A stretch of 64,000 bases of DNA, from NCBI GenBank assembly GCA_021234155.1, contig JAJEKV010000036.1, positions 6,345,079 to 6,409,078 on the forward strand, read 5' to 3'. The notes under the pieces were generated by a model. It ran no database searches. It had not been told where the DNA came from and worked only from the letters and a program-made list of their open reading frames with translations. The stretch comes from Isoetes taiwanensis (lineage: Eukaryota; Streptophyta; Lycopodiopsida; Isoetales; Isoetaceae). A program made the translations under genes and the position numbers. Position 1 is the stretch's first letter. Each line of letters begins with the position of its first letter. Shown piece by piece: positions 45,301 to 55,347 of the stretch.

Positions 45301-46266
45301 CACGATCTGTAGGCTAGTCTCCGTTCTTCGGATGAAGAAGCGCACAAAGACTCCCTCTCAGAACTATTTGGGCTCGTGGTGAGATGTCCCGCTTGCCTCT
45401 TGGACGGACCACCTAAATCTTTTCCTCTCAAGGCTTAGAGGGTTCCTCTTGAGACGATCGTTCCTCTTACGCGACTCACAGGGACCTTGCTGTTCTCGAC
45501 ATTCCAACAGAATACAAGTTTAGGGGGCTGACTTTCACGGGGAATAATTTGTAGTGTGTCCTCGCCTTCTTTCTTCATGTCCGGTCTCCATAAATTTGGC
45601 TTTAGCGCTTAGGCCGTCTCCTCTTCTTGTATCTAGACTTAAGCCACTTACTATCATTAGATACTTTAGGTTGGTTTTGCCCTGATACTCGGTGAGCGAT
45701 TAACTTCGACCTGTTACGTTTGTGTTCAAATTTCCTTTGCCGGCAGCGTAGTAGCCATCAAGATATCAGTTCTTGATTTGATGCCCGGCGTTCTAAACTT
45801 TCATATGAGTCTAAGCGCCCATCCTTTATGCGCCAAGAATGTGGGCTTTCCTTTATACTTATGTTCATCATACATGGCTCGTGCCTAGAAAGTGGAACTT
45901 TATAACGGAATTTTAAAGTCCGATCTACGTTATCTTCAACATCGATGAGGAAGTCATCGTTGTTCTCGGCGAGACCTCCATGTCGATGACGATACCCGCC
46001 GAAGTTCATTTTTCCCCGTCCCTCTCTTGCCAAAGAAAAGCAAAAGATCCTTGAGGTGGTTTTGTGCGGGGACCCGGGATGAATATTCCCTATCTCTATG
46101 CACCGGACCCATTCCTCCGGAACCGTCAAAACTTCATGGGGCACTACCTAGATGCCAGAAAGCGGTTCTTTCTCTTCTTACATTTCTTGCATCCTCTCTT
46201 GCAATAGCCTCTCGCAAATTTGGGTGCGGGACCGGGGAACCCGGCGATACCGCTTTGTTAGGTGCC
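42383..46266 (-). CDS. ParB-like plus DNA-methyltransferase-like protein, interrupted
   Basis: Minus-strand coding pieces from an ATG at 46266 (MAPNKAVSPGSPVPHPN) to a stop at 42383 appear to form one gene. The 45.3-44.9 kb piece resembles a ParB/Srx domain: EVDVFKMHKAPKYD, RVITPEHLDTLYESFISH, then FFIVNGNHTTTVAQLL where ParB has GxHR. The 43.8-43.5 kb piece (WPKEDYEKFLDQVSTM, then FWVSSYQDPGE) and the 43.3 kb piece (GCTVLDFFSGGAFSRAA, then LSFETDEK) look like motif X-I of a permuted N6/N4 methyltransferase; no DPPY is visible, so activity is doubtful. The tail is acidic and low-complexity. A GT-AG intron at 43331-43256 is clear, and another covers about 44.66-44.17 kb. At least four frameshifts remain. 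Domain calls are by eye. Confidence 0.5.
43256..43331 (-). other. 76-base intron holding a palindrome
   Basis: GTATGC...CTGCAG on the minus strand joins ECAA to AYWLYRP in frame. The full palindrome AAATTGGGCG-GG-CGCCCAATTT occupies 43299-43320, close to a third of the intron, 12 bases after the donor site. Confidence 0.75.
44500..44620. repeat. Degenerate GC palindromes in a probable intron
   Basis: Three damaged copies: near 44500-44517, 44528-44547 (AAATAGGGCGGGCCCAATTT) and 44599-44619 (AAATTGGGTGGGCTTCAATTT less one base). All lie within the likely intron between 44.66 and 44.17 kb of the minus-strand gene. Confidence 0.65.
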
Positions 46267-46314
46267 ATAATAATTCTGCTTAGCGGAAAGTAGTGTTAGT
46301 ACTTGGGAGACTTG

Positions 46315-46695
46315 GGGGCTGAAGAGACAGTTTGTATCATAGAGGCCAAATTGGGCGCCCGCCCAATTTTGCCGGGATCTCACAAGATAAGAAATTGGGC
46401 GCCAGCCTAATTTACTCCCCGCCAATTCATGGTGAGACTTGTGGTGAAGAGGCGTTTGCATCATAGAGGCCAAATTGGGTGCCGCCCAATTTGGCCGGAT
46501 CCCCACGATACCAAATTGGGCCCGCCCAATTTACTCCCGCTTAACTCATGGTGAGACTTGGGGCTGAGGAGACAGTTGCATCATAGAGGCCAAATTGCCC
46601 TACGCGACACGCCCGCCCAATTTACTTCCCGCCCAAGTCTACCATCCAAGGAAATCGTCTTTGTCCTTAAGAGTAAATTGGGCCCCCAATTTGGT
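46315..46695. repeat. Tandem array of paired palindromes, about 120 bp unit
   Basis: Three units start with GCATCATAGAGGCC and each carries two palindromes separated by about 20 bases, then TTTACTCCC and CTCATGGTGAGACTTG. Palindromes lie at 46348-46369 (perfect), 46392-46413, 46472-46492, 46513-46532, 46592-46623 and 46674-46693; most have lost or altered central bases. The array is directly upstream of the ParB/methylase-like gene start. Confidence 0.85.
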
Positions 46696-46951
46696 GTGAG
46701 GGAGAAGTTCGTTTCATCGCTCTTTGAGCGTAGTTAAGATACCCCTCGTGATGGAAGGGTAGCCCACCGAGAGAAAAAGGCCAATGTTGTGCAAAATGAA
46801 AGCCCCTCGTGGAAGCAATTGGGTGCCCTATGAAGTTCTACACATAATGTATGCATTTGTGGGGGGGAGGCATCTAGAAGATGTTAATTTGTCACCACAG
46901 CCCAATTTCCTCTAAGCAAAAGTGGGATACTCAATCGTGCAGCGCTCAAGT

Positions 46952-47290
46952 TTATATTAAGATAGTAGTCCAGCTTACCTTTGCCTCCTCGTGGTGGGGG
47001 CGAGATGCCATCAACGCTAAGATTCCTTGGTGTCTGTGGAGGCGATAGGACAATGAATGAGGAAGGCGGCCAACAGGATGGCGACAAGCGGCCGAGAAAC
47101 ACAAGGCGCCAAGTGCTCGATCCGGGCTTCCATTTGGTTCGGGAGTATAGTCATGGCAGGATAGGGATGAGAATGACTTTCGTGGGTAAAAATATGAAGG
47201 CTTAATTGTTAAGCGAGCGAAAAGCCAAAGAAGCACAGAATTTTCTAAAACTACAGTCGAGGAGAATGAGGGGCTTTTAAAGGGTTATGG
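46952..47290 (-). promoter_or_regulatory. Promoter module with short first-exon-like ORF
   Basis: On the minus strand TAACCCTTTAAAAGC and CCCTCATTC (about 47286-47262) match the TAACCTTATATAAGC-GCCTCATTC module repeated at 48.5-49.0 kb. Downstream, the ATG at 47154 opens MTILPNQMEARIEHLAPCV and a hydrophobic stretch (LVAILLAAFLIHCPIA), stopping after 45 codons. A GTAAGC donor-like site follows near 46980. It may be a short or broken gene. No product can be named. Confidence 0.35.
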
Positions 47291-47539
47291 ACCTTTCATG
47301 AGCCGAAGACAAGTGTCGTGCATGTGAGAGTTTGGCCTTTTCAAATAAAAATGGATCGTTGATGGGTTCGAGCGTGAGGAATTAATTGTGGACCTTATTA
47401 ATAATTGCACGGAGATTTTAAATTTCAAATCTGTCATTTAAAGCCCGCCCAAATTTAATTCGAGTCATGCACGTGTCGCACGTGTTTTAGGCGGGAAGTT
47501 GTGTTTAAAAGTTCCGGGCCGGACATATTACTTCGAAAT

Positions 47540-47600
47540 TAGGGGGGACATTTAACTTTCAAAATAGGGGGGAAATTACATTCAAATTTTGGGGGGAATT
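47540..47600 (+). repeat. Three G6 tracts at about 25-base spacing
   Basis: GGGGGG at 47542-47547, 47567-47572 and 47591-47596, each preceded by AAATTA/AAATA/ATTTT and followed by A-rich sequence. They look like three diverged copies of a 25-base unit. Confidence 0.7.
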
Positions 47601-47800
47601 TGTGTTTAAATGTAAATGCGCTTCAGACCTATTGTTTTTCCGCAATCGCCTGTTTTGGCTACTATCTTTTCTTCAAGACGCAAACATCTTCAGCGCTTCA
47701 TACTCATGGCCACGAAATCTCCAAAGGTTTGTGCTGCTCCTCAGTTTTATTCGCCATAGCTCGATGTGTAATTGCTGCAAATGTAATCTGAAGGGATGTA

Positions 47801-47955
47801 ATCATTCACGCCTTTCCATTCACGGCTGTTCATTCGCACCTCTTCAAGCACGCCTGTTCATTCACACCTCTTCATTCACGCCTGTTCATTCACACCTCTT
47901 CATTCACGCCTTTTCGATGGCGCCTGTTGATTTACTCCTCATCATTCACCGGGGT
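47801..47955. repeat. Short tandem repeat TTCATTCAC(G/A)CC
   Basis: TTCATTCACGCCTGTTCATT and CACACCTC alternate five or six times with a period of about 28-30 bases. Frames read through it are low-complexity. From 47291 to 48281 no other gene is seen. Confidence 0.75.
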
Positions 47956-48281
47956 GGTAGTTCGGTCACATTTTTGAAGTTTGGACTTCGACAGCTACTG
48001 TCACATTTACATAAACTCTAAGTTTCGATGCAGTCCTTCCTTTTCCTGAAATTGGTGTGCAGGAATTGTGTGCCTGCTGTTTTCTCCATGCTCGTTTGTT
48101 TGCCCCCAAGAACTACCCTGATAAGTCCACCCTTGTTTGTAGTCAGGCCCTTCCAATGCTCGATTGTATTTGTTTTGGTAGCTCAATGATAAATTCCACT
48201 TAGGTGTGCAGTCCAACCCTCCCCCTTTCAATCGAAGGGGGTTCTTTTAGTGTCTGCCTCGTTCAGTTTCATCTACAGAAA

Positions 48282-49080
48282 GGGACAAATTTCATGTCCC
48301 TTTGTAATGAGGGACAAATTGGGCAAACTCAATCTCAAGTTGTGCCTATTGTCCCTATTTTCAAGTTGACCGAATGTGTTAGGTGAAAATTGGCGAGGTG
48401 GGCAAATTTTACAGCTCTTCTCACCAGACCAAATTGTGCCAATTTATTGTGCATATTTTTGTTGTCGAGAACCTTTTTGTACCCATTGTGTTTGATTTTG
48501 CATCAATACTAACCTTATATAAGGCCTCATTCGTTCAAGTATCTCAAGTTGTGCCTATTGTGCCTATTCTCAAGTTGTCACTTCGAATGTGTCTTCCATG
48601 ACCAAATTGGGCAAGGCCTAATTTTACTTCTTTACTCTTCTACAACCCGACCAAATTGGGCGCCTAATTTGTCCGGTCATGGAACCTTTTTGTACCCATT
48701 GTGAGACCGGATTTGCATCAATACTAACCTTATATAAAGCGCCTCATTCGGGTTCAAGTATCTCAAGTTGTGCCTATTGTGCCTATTCTCAAGTTGTCAC
48801 TCGAATGTGTCTTCTCTATGGCAGCTAAATTGGGCGGGCGCCGAGTCTCTGCCTACTTTACAGCTCTTCTACAACCACGACCAAATTGGGCGGGCGCCCA
48901 ATTTGTCCATGGTCATGGCTTTATTGAGGCGAGAACCTTTCTTTGTACCCATTGTGAGACCGGATTTGCATCAATACTAACCTTATATAAGCGCCTCATT
49001 CGGTTCAAATTGGGCGCGCCCAATTTGCAACAAGGGGAATCTAAAGACCTCATATGTAAAGGGGGCCGCCCAATTTAGTT
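48282..49080 (+). repeat. Tandem 220-260 bp units with promoter modules and palindromes
   Basis: Three units share, in order: CTCAAGTTGTGCCTATTGTG, TCGAATGTGT, a palindrome, TTTACAGCTCTTCTACAAC, a second palindrome, GAGAACCTTT, TGTACCCATTGTGAGACC, then GCATCAATACTAACC, TTATATAAG and CGCCTCATTCG. The promoter modules lie at about 48501-48532, 48715-48750 and 48968-49001. The best palindromes are 48883-48904 (perfect) and 49007-49026 (AAATTGGGCGCGCCCAATTT, perfect without spacer). The array sits upstream of the DUF7869-like gene in the same direction. Confidence 0.8.
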
Positions 49081-49289
49081 GTCCGTGTAACCGTTGAATG
49101 GCCATCCCCCATGTCCTTTGCATTGCTTTCGTCTTCCTTACTTTCGATTTTAACACTTTGCTGAAATCCTTGTGCGGGTTGTGTATCTCTTCCTTAATGA
49201 ACATCTAGTAGCAAAGGGAGTTGTGGGGCAAATGACACAATGTTCAAGGAGATATCGAATGGAGTAGTGAGCGTAGGTGTGGAGGAAGT

Positions 49290-52183
49290 GTTCGAAGGCC
49301 ACCATACCCTTCCTTGGCCAACTCCGGATGCAAACACAATAGCGAAGGTTTGGGGGCTCATTCGTTCTCTGGAGAAGTGAAGATGCTCGTGAGTCGTCTG
49401 TTAATGACGTCCCCAGCAAAAGACAGCGGACAGAGATGGGAAAGGAGACACAACCGCTGACAAGATATACACTTCTTGAAAATGATTGTGAGATATGGCA
49501 CTCCTGCGACTCCATTATCGCCGGAAAGGGATTCATATCTTTCACGCCCCGATGATGCGCTTTGTGACCAGCTTTTGGGTTTCAAGTTTGTGGGAGTATA
49601 TCTGTGAATCGAAGGTTTCCTCCCCTTTTCAAGTGAACATCCGTTGCGGGGTTGCTTGCACCGCCGAAACCGTGGATGCTCGCGGAGATGGAGCAATGAC
49701 CTCGTCCTTGTTGATGGAGTAAAGGTCTCGGAGATATTGACCGCAAAGACCCAAGCAGAAGCGATATTGTGTGTCAGCCGTGGGAGCTCGTGAGCATCGA
49801 AGCACCCAAATTTTGAGAAACGACATTACACTTTTCATTCCCGACAGCCGGGGAAGGTTGTAAGGCCACCAAAGCTTGCTCGCCTCACCACCGTAATGCT
49901 ATCCTCGCCATGAGGACCTTGTGTTGCAAGAATAGGTGTTGCGTCAAGTTCTCTACTTAATCAAGTTGTTAACATGCGAAAAGGAATTCCTTGCCATGAA
50001 ATCAAGTGATAGGGTTACTTTTGTTTATGACATGTTCGCCAACAACATGAAAGGTCGAAGAGTGGGACGACTAGTGCTGCAAGGGAATCTCGTTTGCGAA
50101 AGGGCGTGGTACCTTGGTCTCGGGATCTCAAAGTCGGCGCGATCCAAAATGGAAGGCCCAATTTCTTGAGGGTGCACGCAAGGCCGTCAACATGGTAACC
50201 GGTGGGCACCTTGAAGCCTCGCCCTCGACGTTGGCATGTGAGGCCGTGTTTTCCATGTTTGTGAGGGAGAACGGTGAATCCTTGCCCCACCGCAGAAAGC
50301 AGGAGAAACGAGGAGGGATAAGAGAGAACGTCAGAAGTTGCCCGCAATGTTTACTTAAGTCCAAAGATTCTAGAAGAGGTTAATGCAGAGGTTGTGGCAT
50401 TGATCGGCAAGAAGGTATCACCGATGTGTTTTCATAGAACGTGGAGACGGAGCCGGGGATGTCAAGATCTCGAAAGAAAATTGCATTCTCCAAATGCGAT
50501 ACATGTGAGGTGATCCGTACAAAGTTACTGAAGACCAAAGATGAAGGAGAGAGGAGGATGCTGCATGATGAAAGAAGAGCGCATAGACTGGAGCAGGCCT
50601 CGTGTCGCACACAGTACTGGTCGTGGAGATTATACTCCCACAGGTATCCCGGCCAATATCTTTGTATTATTCACGACAAAATGGATCAAGCGAAAACAAT
50701 GATTCCAAAATTGCAACAACTGCGGAAGTCTCTCTGGAGACTTGACAAGCTCAAAACTACATTGACTGGTGCATTGACTCATGGTCATGGAAATGGATCC
50801 TATGGAAACTTTGCCCTGGACTTATGGCCAGATGACTCTAACTTCCATGTAGGTTCTTTGAATAGCATCTTGAAGAGATTAGAGATGGGGCACGAGTATG
50901 CAGGAGGCCACCGCCTGGGCCTCGAATCATCTGCTCCAAAATGGGTGTCCTCCTTGCGAGACACCATGGCCTTGGGGTCAAAGTTGTCACTATCCAATAA
51001 CAGCATACCTGCTAATTTGCCACAGGTTGAGGGATCATCATTGAAGCCTCTGCCCAAGATACTTTATTTGAAGCTGGACAATGCATCTGGACAGAACAAG
51101 AATAGGTATGTCTTCTCCTATCTTTCTTACCTAGTATATCTTGGTGTGTTTGAAGAGATTGAGCTAGGGTTCATGATGCTCGGTCATACACATGATGATA
51201 TCGATGCCTTGTTTGGTAACTTCTCTACATCTTTAAAGAAGGTCGAGGTGCTCACAATGCCGTAACTCTTGTATGAATTCCACAAATGCAACTTGAATAC
51301 ACCTGCGCCCTCTATGTTGTTGACAAAGTTCGGATTGGAAGGGTTTTATAGAAGGCTACATACCGTGATGGGGATGATAGATTGACAGTCATACCACCCC
51401 TCTAACTTTCAGATTCGCTATGAATGGTGATTGGCCGGGCATATATTACAAAACTCGACCCACTTACTTGGATTGGTTGCCTCACTGGTGGAATAAAGAT
51501 GTGGAAAGAAAAAGAGGACGGAAGCCCATGATGCAGTTGGATATCCTAAGTCTGCTTCCTCCCAAGAAATCGGTGAAGAACCTTGGCCTCTTTAAACAAG
51601 ATCCACAAGCATATATTGCATTGGGTTGCTTGTTCAACTAGTAACAAGGATGCTCGAAGCGACCAAGTACTCGCACAGTTCACGCCCACGATTGAATATT
51701 GGATGAAACTCTTGCAAGAACTCGGGAACATCAGCAAAGGACGGGAAGGGCACTTATAATGACTTCTGGGGCCACGCACTAGGCAAGCACCACGAGCTCC
51801 ACCTCATGTAGTCAGTAGTGGTGGAGCCAATTGTTACTATCACTCCTCCTTATGTCGGCCCCCGGAAGGACAAACTGCATCGGAATTCAACCTATACATA
51901 GATTTGAAGAAAGGTATGTTTATTATGGCACGTCCTGATGATGTGCTGTGCCCAACTTGGGTGGGCCTAGCTACTGAGGACCCACAAATGGATGATAAGA
52001 AGGAGAACTTTGAGACTATTCTTGTGACTTGGTGGGAGTCAATCCCAGTGAGGAACCAAGTCTACCCAGCCTAATTATGCCAATTTTGGAAGAAGAGATG
52101 GAGGCCAACGACCGCAAGTGACCGCATAGAGGCGGAGACTATCGACCACGCTTTGGGAGCCATCAAACAAGAAGAAGATACCT
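49290..52183 (+). pseudogene. DUF7869-like transposon protein, frameshifted
   Basis: Plus-strand frames join into one protein. The N-terminal part (49.94-50.17 kb) reads MKGRRVGRLVLQGNLVCERA, then YLGLGISKSARSK. A Cys pair follows (FSKCDTCEVIRTKLL), then YPGQYLCIIHDKMDQAKTMI. The core (50441-51265) has LYLKLDNASGQNKNRYVFSY, then LGHTHDDIDALFGNFSTSL. This order matches proteins catalogued as DUF7869, whose Asp residues in the D-M-D, L-D-N and GHTHDDID positions suggest an RNase H-like nuclease; that function is inference. The C-terminus (KKGMFIMARPDDV, then LVTWWESIPV) fits too. Frameshifts lie near 50110, 50400, 51265 and 51640. Coding-like fragments from 49.3 kb (VPSKRQRTEMGKETQPL) are weak. 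Confidence 0.6.
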
Positions 52184-53058
52184 AATACTATTAAGATATG
52201 CGGCATGTCATCCGAGGCATATGCAAAGACTCGCAGGGGATGTCAACTAGTGTATGAAAATGAGTCATTCATGCAAGTGTACTAAAAAATGGTCCATAAA
52301 TTCAGGTATTGTCCATAATTAATGAAATTGTGCATTTACACAGAGATTGAGCACCCATTGGGAGTTCTGTGCAATCTGACTATTGCTTAAATCGGTACAT
52401 CCTGTGTAATCTGTTTATTGCACACCAGAATCTGTGACAATCCGATGCCAGGTTTTACACCATTGTTTGCTCTTAGTTTCCAGAAATTCATATCCGGTGT
52501 ATCATGCTTCGACTTTGAGCTTCAATATGGACCAAAAACGTTTCAAATCATGCCTTAGATGAATCAAAAGAGTTTACAAGAAATTGCCCTGTTTTGGGTT
52601 CCGAATCAACCCCACTTTGCTACCAGATGAATTTAGTTTTGCTTCTTAGTCAGGCAAATCATCCCATGTGCGGCTCTACTATGTATTTACATAGAGTTTG
52701 CATTTGTCCTATAAGTTTTTGAAATTGAATTTGCAGAGAGCTAGCCCCTGCAAAGTTTCGGACCCAAGCTCTGTTACACCAGCTCGGAGAAAATATTCCA
52801 ATAGAACTTAATTAAAACCATAAAAAGCGCAAATCCGATTCTCTTTAAGTCTTCAAATATAGACTATGATATATAACTTTCTCCACTCCAATGCCCATAG
52901 CCTTGTCAATTCTCAATGTTATTATGGAGATCACTAAGCGTCCACCCAGCAGCCTATAGGACTCAATCCAAAGAGTGCAGCAAAAATTATTACTGTCCCC
53001 TACATTACACGATGCCCATTATTATATTTTTAAGGACATAAGTACATGCATCTTATTA
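52184..53058. other. No supported gene
   Basis: AT-rich DNA without long frames or clear repeats. Confidence 0.4.
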
Positions 53059-54260
53059 GGCCCTTTTTCCACAGTAGTCTTATTTTGTGGCTGTCACATT
53101 TTTATAAGACATCGTTTTGAGCTCCACGTAAGCTCCATGTCATACATAAGACACGTCCTAAAAAATCAATTTCCCATTACTCAAATATAAGACATGTCCT
53201 ATAATATGAGACATGTCCTATAATCTAGGTTTTTCCACGTTCTGCAATTTCAGGGGAAGAGCTTGGATAAAATGTTCTTCAACTTTATGTGCAGCAGAGC
53301 AGACGCTCGGTGGAGAATTCCAAAACAAGGAAATCCGAAAGCTTGCTATGACCTGCTGGATTCTCTGCTTCTTTCTTGCTTTTCTGAGACAAGGAATCAG
53401 TAGGGAGGGCTATGGAAAATAGGCCAGACCAGGGGAAATAGGCTTTGCCGGAATTTCCTATTCTCGGTAAATGCATCGCCATAACCAAAAACCTATTCAA
53501 TATCCCCTGTTCTAACTAATCGATCAATATCGATCAATCCACAATATTATTATCTGATTGCATGATTATTATAAGAATTCATACATTTCTTCTAGAATTG
53601 AAGAAACTGCAAGAAACTTGTGTTTTGATTCAAATGAAACAGAGAAAACTGGAAAGATGTTCAATCTGATTCCAGAGGCTAGATTAACAGAATTGAAGCA
53701 AAAAATCATACTCTTCCTTTCCTCTACAGCCGAAGATCCTTCCTTTCCTCTACAGCCGAAAATCCTGTTCTGGCCCGCTCAAATCTGGCTGAGCACTTGG
53801 GATCTATCTATCACATGAAACAACCATGCATGACACAAGCTTTCAGACTGTGCGATTACAGACCATGCATTACACTGTGCGATTTTCTAATGGTAGATAG
53901 ATTCACCATGCTTCCGGAAGTGCCGAAACAGAGACGTCTGAGGCCCTTTTTCCACGGCGATCCATTCCATGGCCAGGCTGACGATCCATTCCGGTAATGG
54001 CTGCTTCTTCTGTTACTCTTTTTTATGACACCCTAAAGATCCGGCAGAGCAGCCCTGTGATAGGATAGAAATGCATACCTTATTTTGTGGCGGGGGGTTT
54101 CCCCCGGAATAAAATGCTCCACTCAATTTGTACGGAACCCATTTAAGACATGTCTTAAATTGTGTAGTGGAAAAACTATGGTGACTTATTATCTTACTAT
54201 CTTACGTGGCCCAATAATATTAAGCTAAATATAAGACAGAGGTGCCATGGAAAAAGGGCC
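53059..54260. mobile_element. Non-autonomous Harbinger-type element, 1.2 kb
   Basis: Left end GGCCCTTTTTCCAC and right end TGGAAAAAGGGCC are inverted repeats, each bordered by TTA (53056-53058 and 54261-54263), the PIF/Harbinger target site. Subterminal repeats TAAGACATGTCCTATAAT occur at least three times near the left end, and TAAGACATGTCTTAA near the right. A 24-base tandem duplication (CCTTCCTTTCCTCTACAGCC) lies at 53716-53762. An internal copy of the end (GGCCCTTTTTCCACGG near 53942) suggests nesting. No transposase is coded. Confidence 0.75.
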
Positions 54261-54309
54261 TTACTACTACAACGACTAGAGTTTATGGTAAGCACGATTA
54301 TCATCATGG

Positions 54310-54462
54310 TCACATGCCAAAATACACCCAAGCCTGGTGACTTGCATCACCAAATCGGTGTGGTCCATCAGTTCCAATGATTTTGAGCGCATCCTTTGGT
54401 AAACTAGCCATTACTCGTAAGAAGTTCCACCTCTTGGCGAAAATTACTAGTGTTTTCACAAC
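54310..54462 (-). CDS. Candidate terminal exon, unknown gene
   Basis: After a good acceptor (TTTGTTTCAG on the minus strand) 50 codons stay open and end in TGA: VVKTLVIFAKRWNFLRVMAS, then LPKDALKIIGTDGPHRFGDA, then SHQAWVYFGM. Composition is protein-like. No upstream exon could be placed; 54.5-55.3 kb otherwise shows one opposite-strand exon-like stretch (54817-54915, EEVHELWPYTWALESGVTWL) that ends in TAG. I recognise neither. Confidence 0.35.
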   Translation of the reverse strand, partial: VVKTLVIFAKRWNFLRVMASLPKDALKIIGTDGPHRFGDASHQAWVYFGM

Positions 54463-55347
54463 CTGAAACAAAGTCACAAAACTTCAAGGTCAATCGATTG
54501 GTCTTCAAGTTATATTCCTGCTGACAATGTATTGTATTTCTTCCTGTGCTACAGCACATAGAGTAACTATGCCTCCTCTTCAATCACCTATGGTCAATTT
54601 TACTGCATGCTTTGAATATTGTAGTTTGTCAATAAAATGGAAAAGAAAAAAGAAAAAACAATATCAAAGCTGCAGCCACCTTATCAATAGTTTCAGTCTG
54701 GTTTCAAAGGTTAGCTATATTTGCAAATGCTGGTTAGGGGTCCTTAGAAGGTACCAGGACCATGGGGCATCAATTGCTTCACCATATTGAAACTCATTTT
54801 ATGTTCACTGTTGCAGGAAGAAGTTCATGAACTGTGGCCATATACATGGGCATTAGAATCTGGAGTTACTTGGCTCCAAGAGGTGGTCTATTTTCTCATG
54901 AAGAAGCTCCCCTAGGTGTAGGTTCTTGCCAATATATCAACGCTCTCCCTCTCATACTTAAAGCAAGAGGTGTGTCAGAGCTAACCTGTTCTGTTTCGAG
55001 CAAGAATCCCATAATTTGCATCCGTTTTGTAGCATGCAGTAGATCCTATATATGAACGCATCGATTCAGATAAAAATTACATGAATACAAGTAACCAAAC
55101 TTAACGCAGAATATCTTAACTGAAGTAGAGTACCTACCCAGTACCATTCTTCATCCCAGATGCAATCTCCTTTGTTGCGGTAAAAACTGCCTCTTCTTCC
55201 AGGCAAGAGCTTTATCTATAATTTACTTGCAGTCTCTTGCAGAGTGTAAAATGTTTATACAGGAAAATTCCATTACTCCAAACAGCAAGCAACTTTGAAT
55301 CTGGGAATTTTTTCTTTTGATAAGTGCTGCATCACTTTGAAATAAGT

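Noticed and set aside
46952-47236. 94-codon minus frame as a gene by itself
   Set aside because: Its start has no support; the promoter module points to the ATG at 47154 in another frame, and even that is uncertain.
27349-49078. Recurring peptide motifs such as NWAGAQF and KLGG-R in many short frames
   Set aside because: They are translations of the palindrome, seen on both strands and several frames; not a protein family.
27394-49080. Palindrome as a perfect E2F site
   Set aside because: The arm reads ATTGGGCGC, with one G more than TTTSSCGC allows, so the resemblance is only partial.
27394-49080. Palindromes as a CRISPR array
   Set aside because: Spacing is irregular, copies lie in introns and flanks, there are no cas genes, and the DNA is plant nuclear.
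49150-49696. Minus-strand frames of 112-131 codons
   Set aside because: The opposite strand carries the weak coding pieces of the DUF7869-like gene; these frames show no protein-like features.
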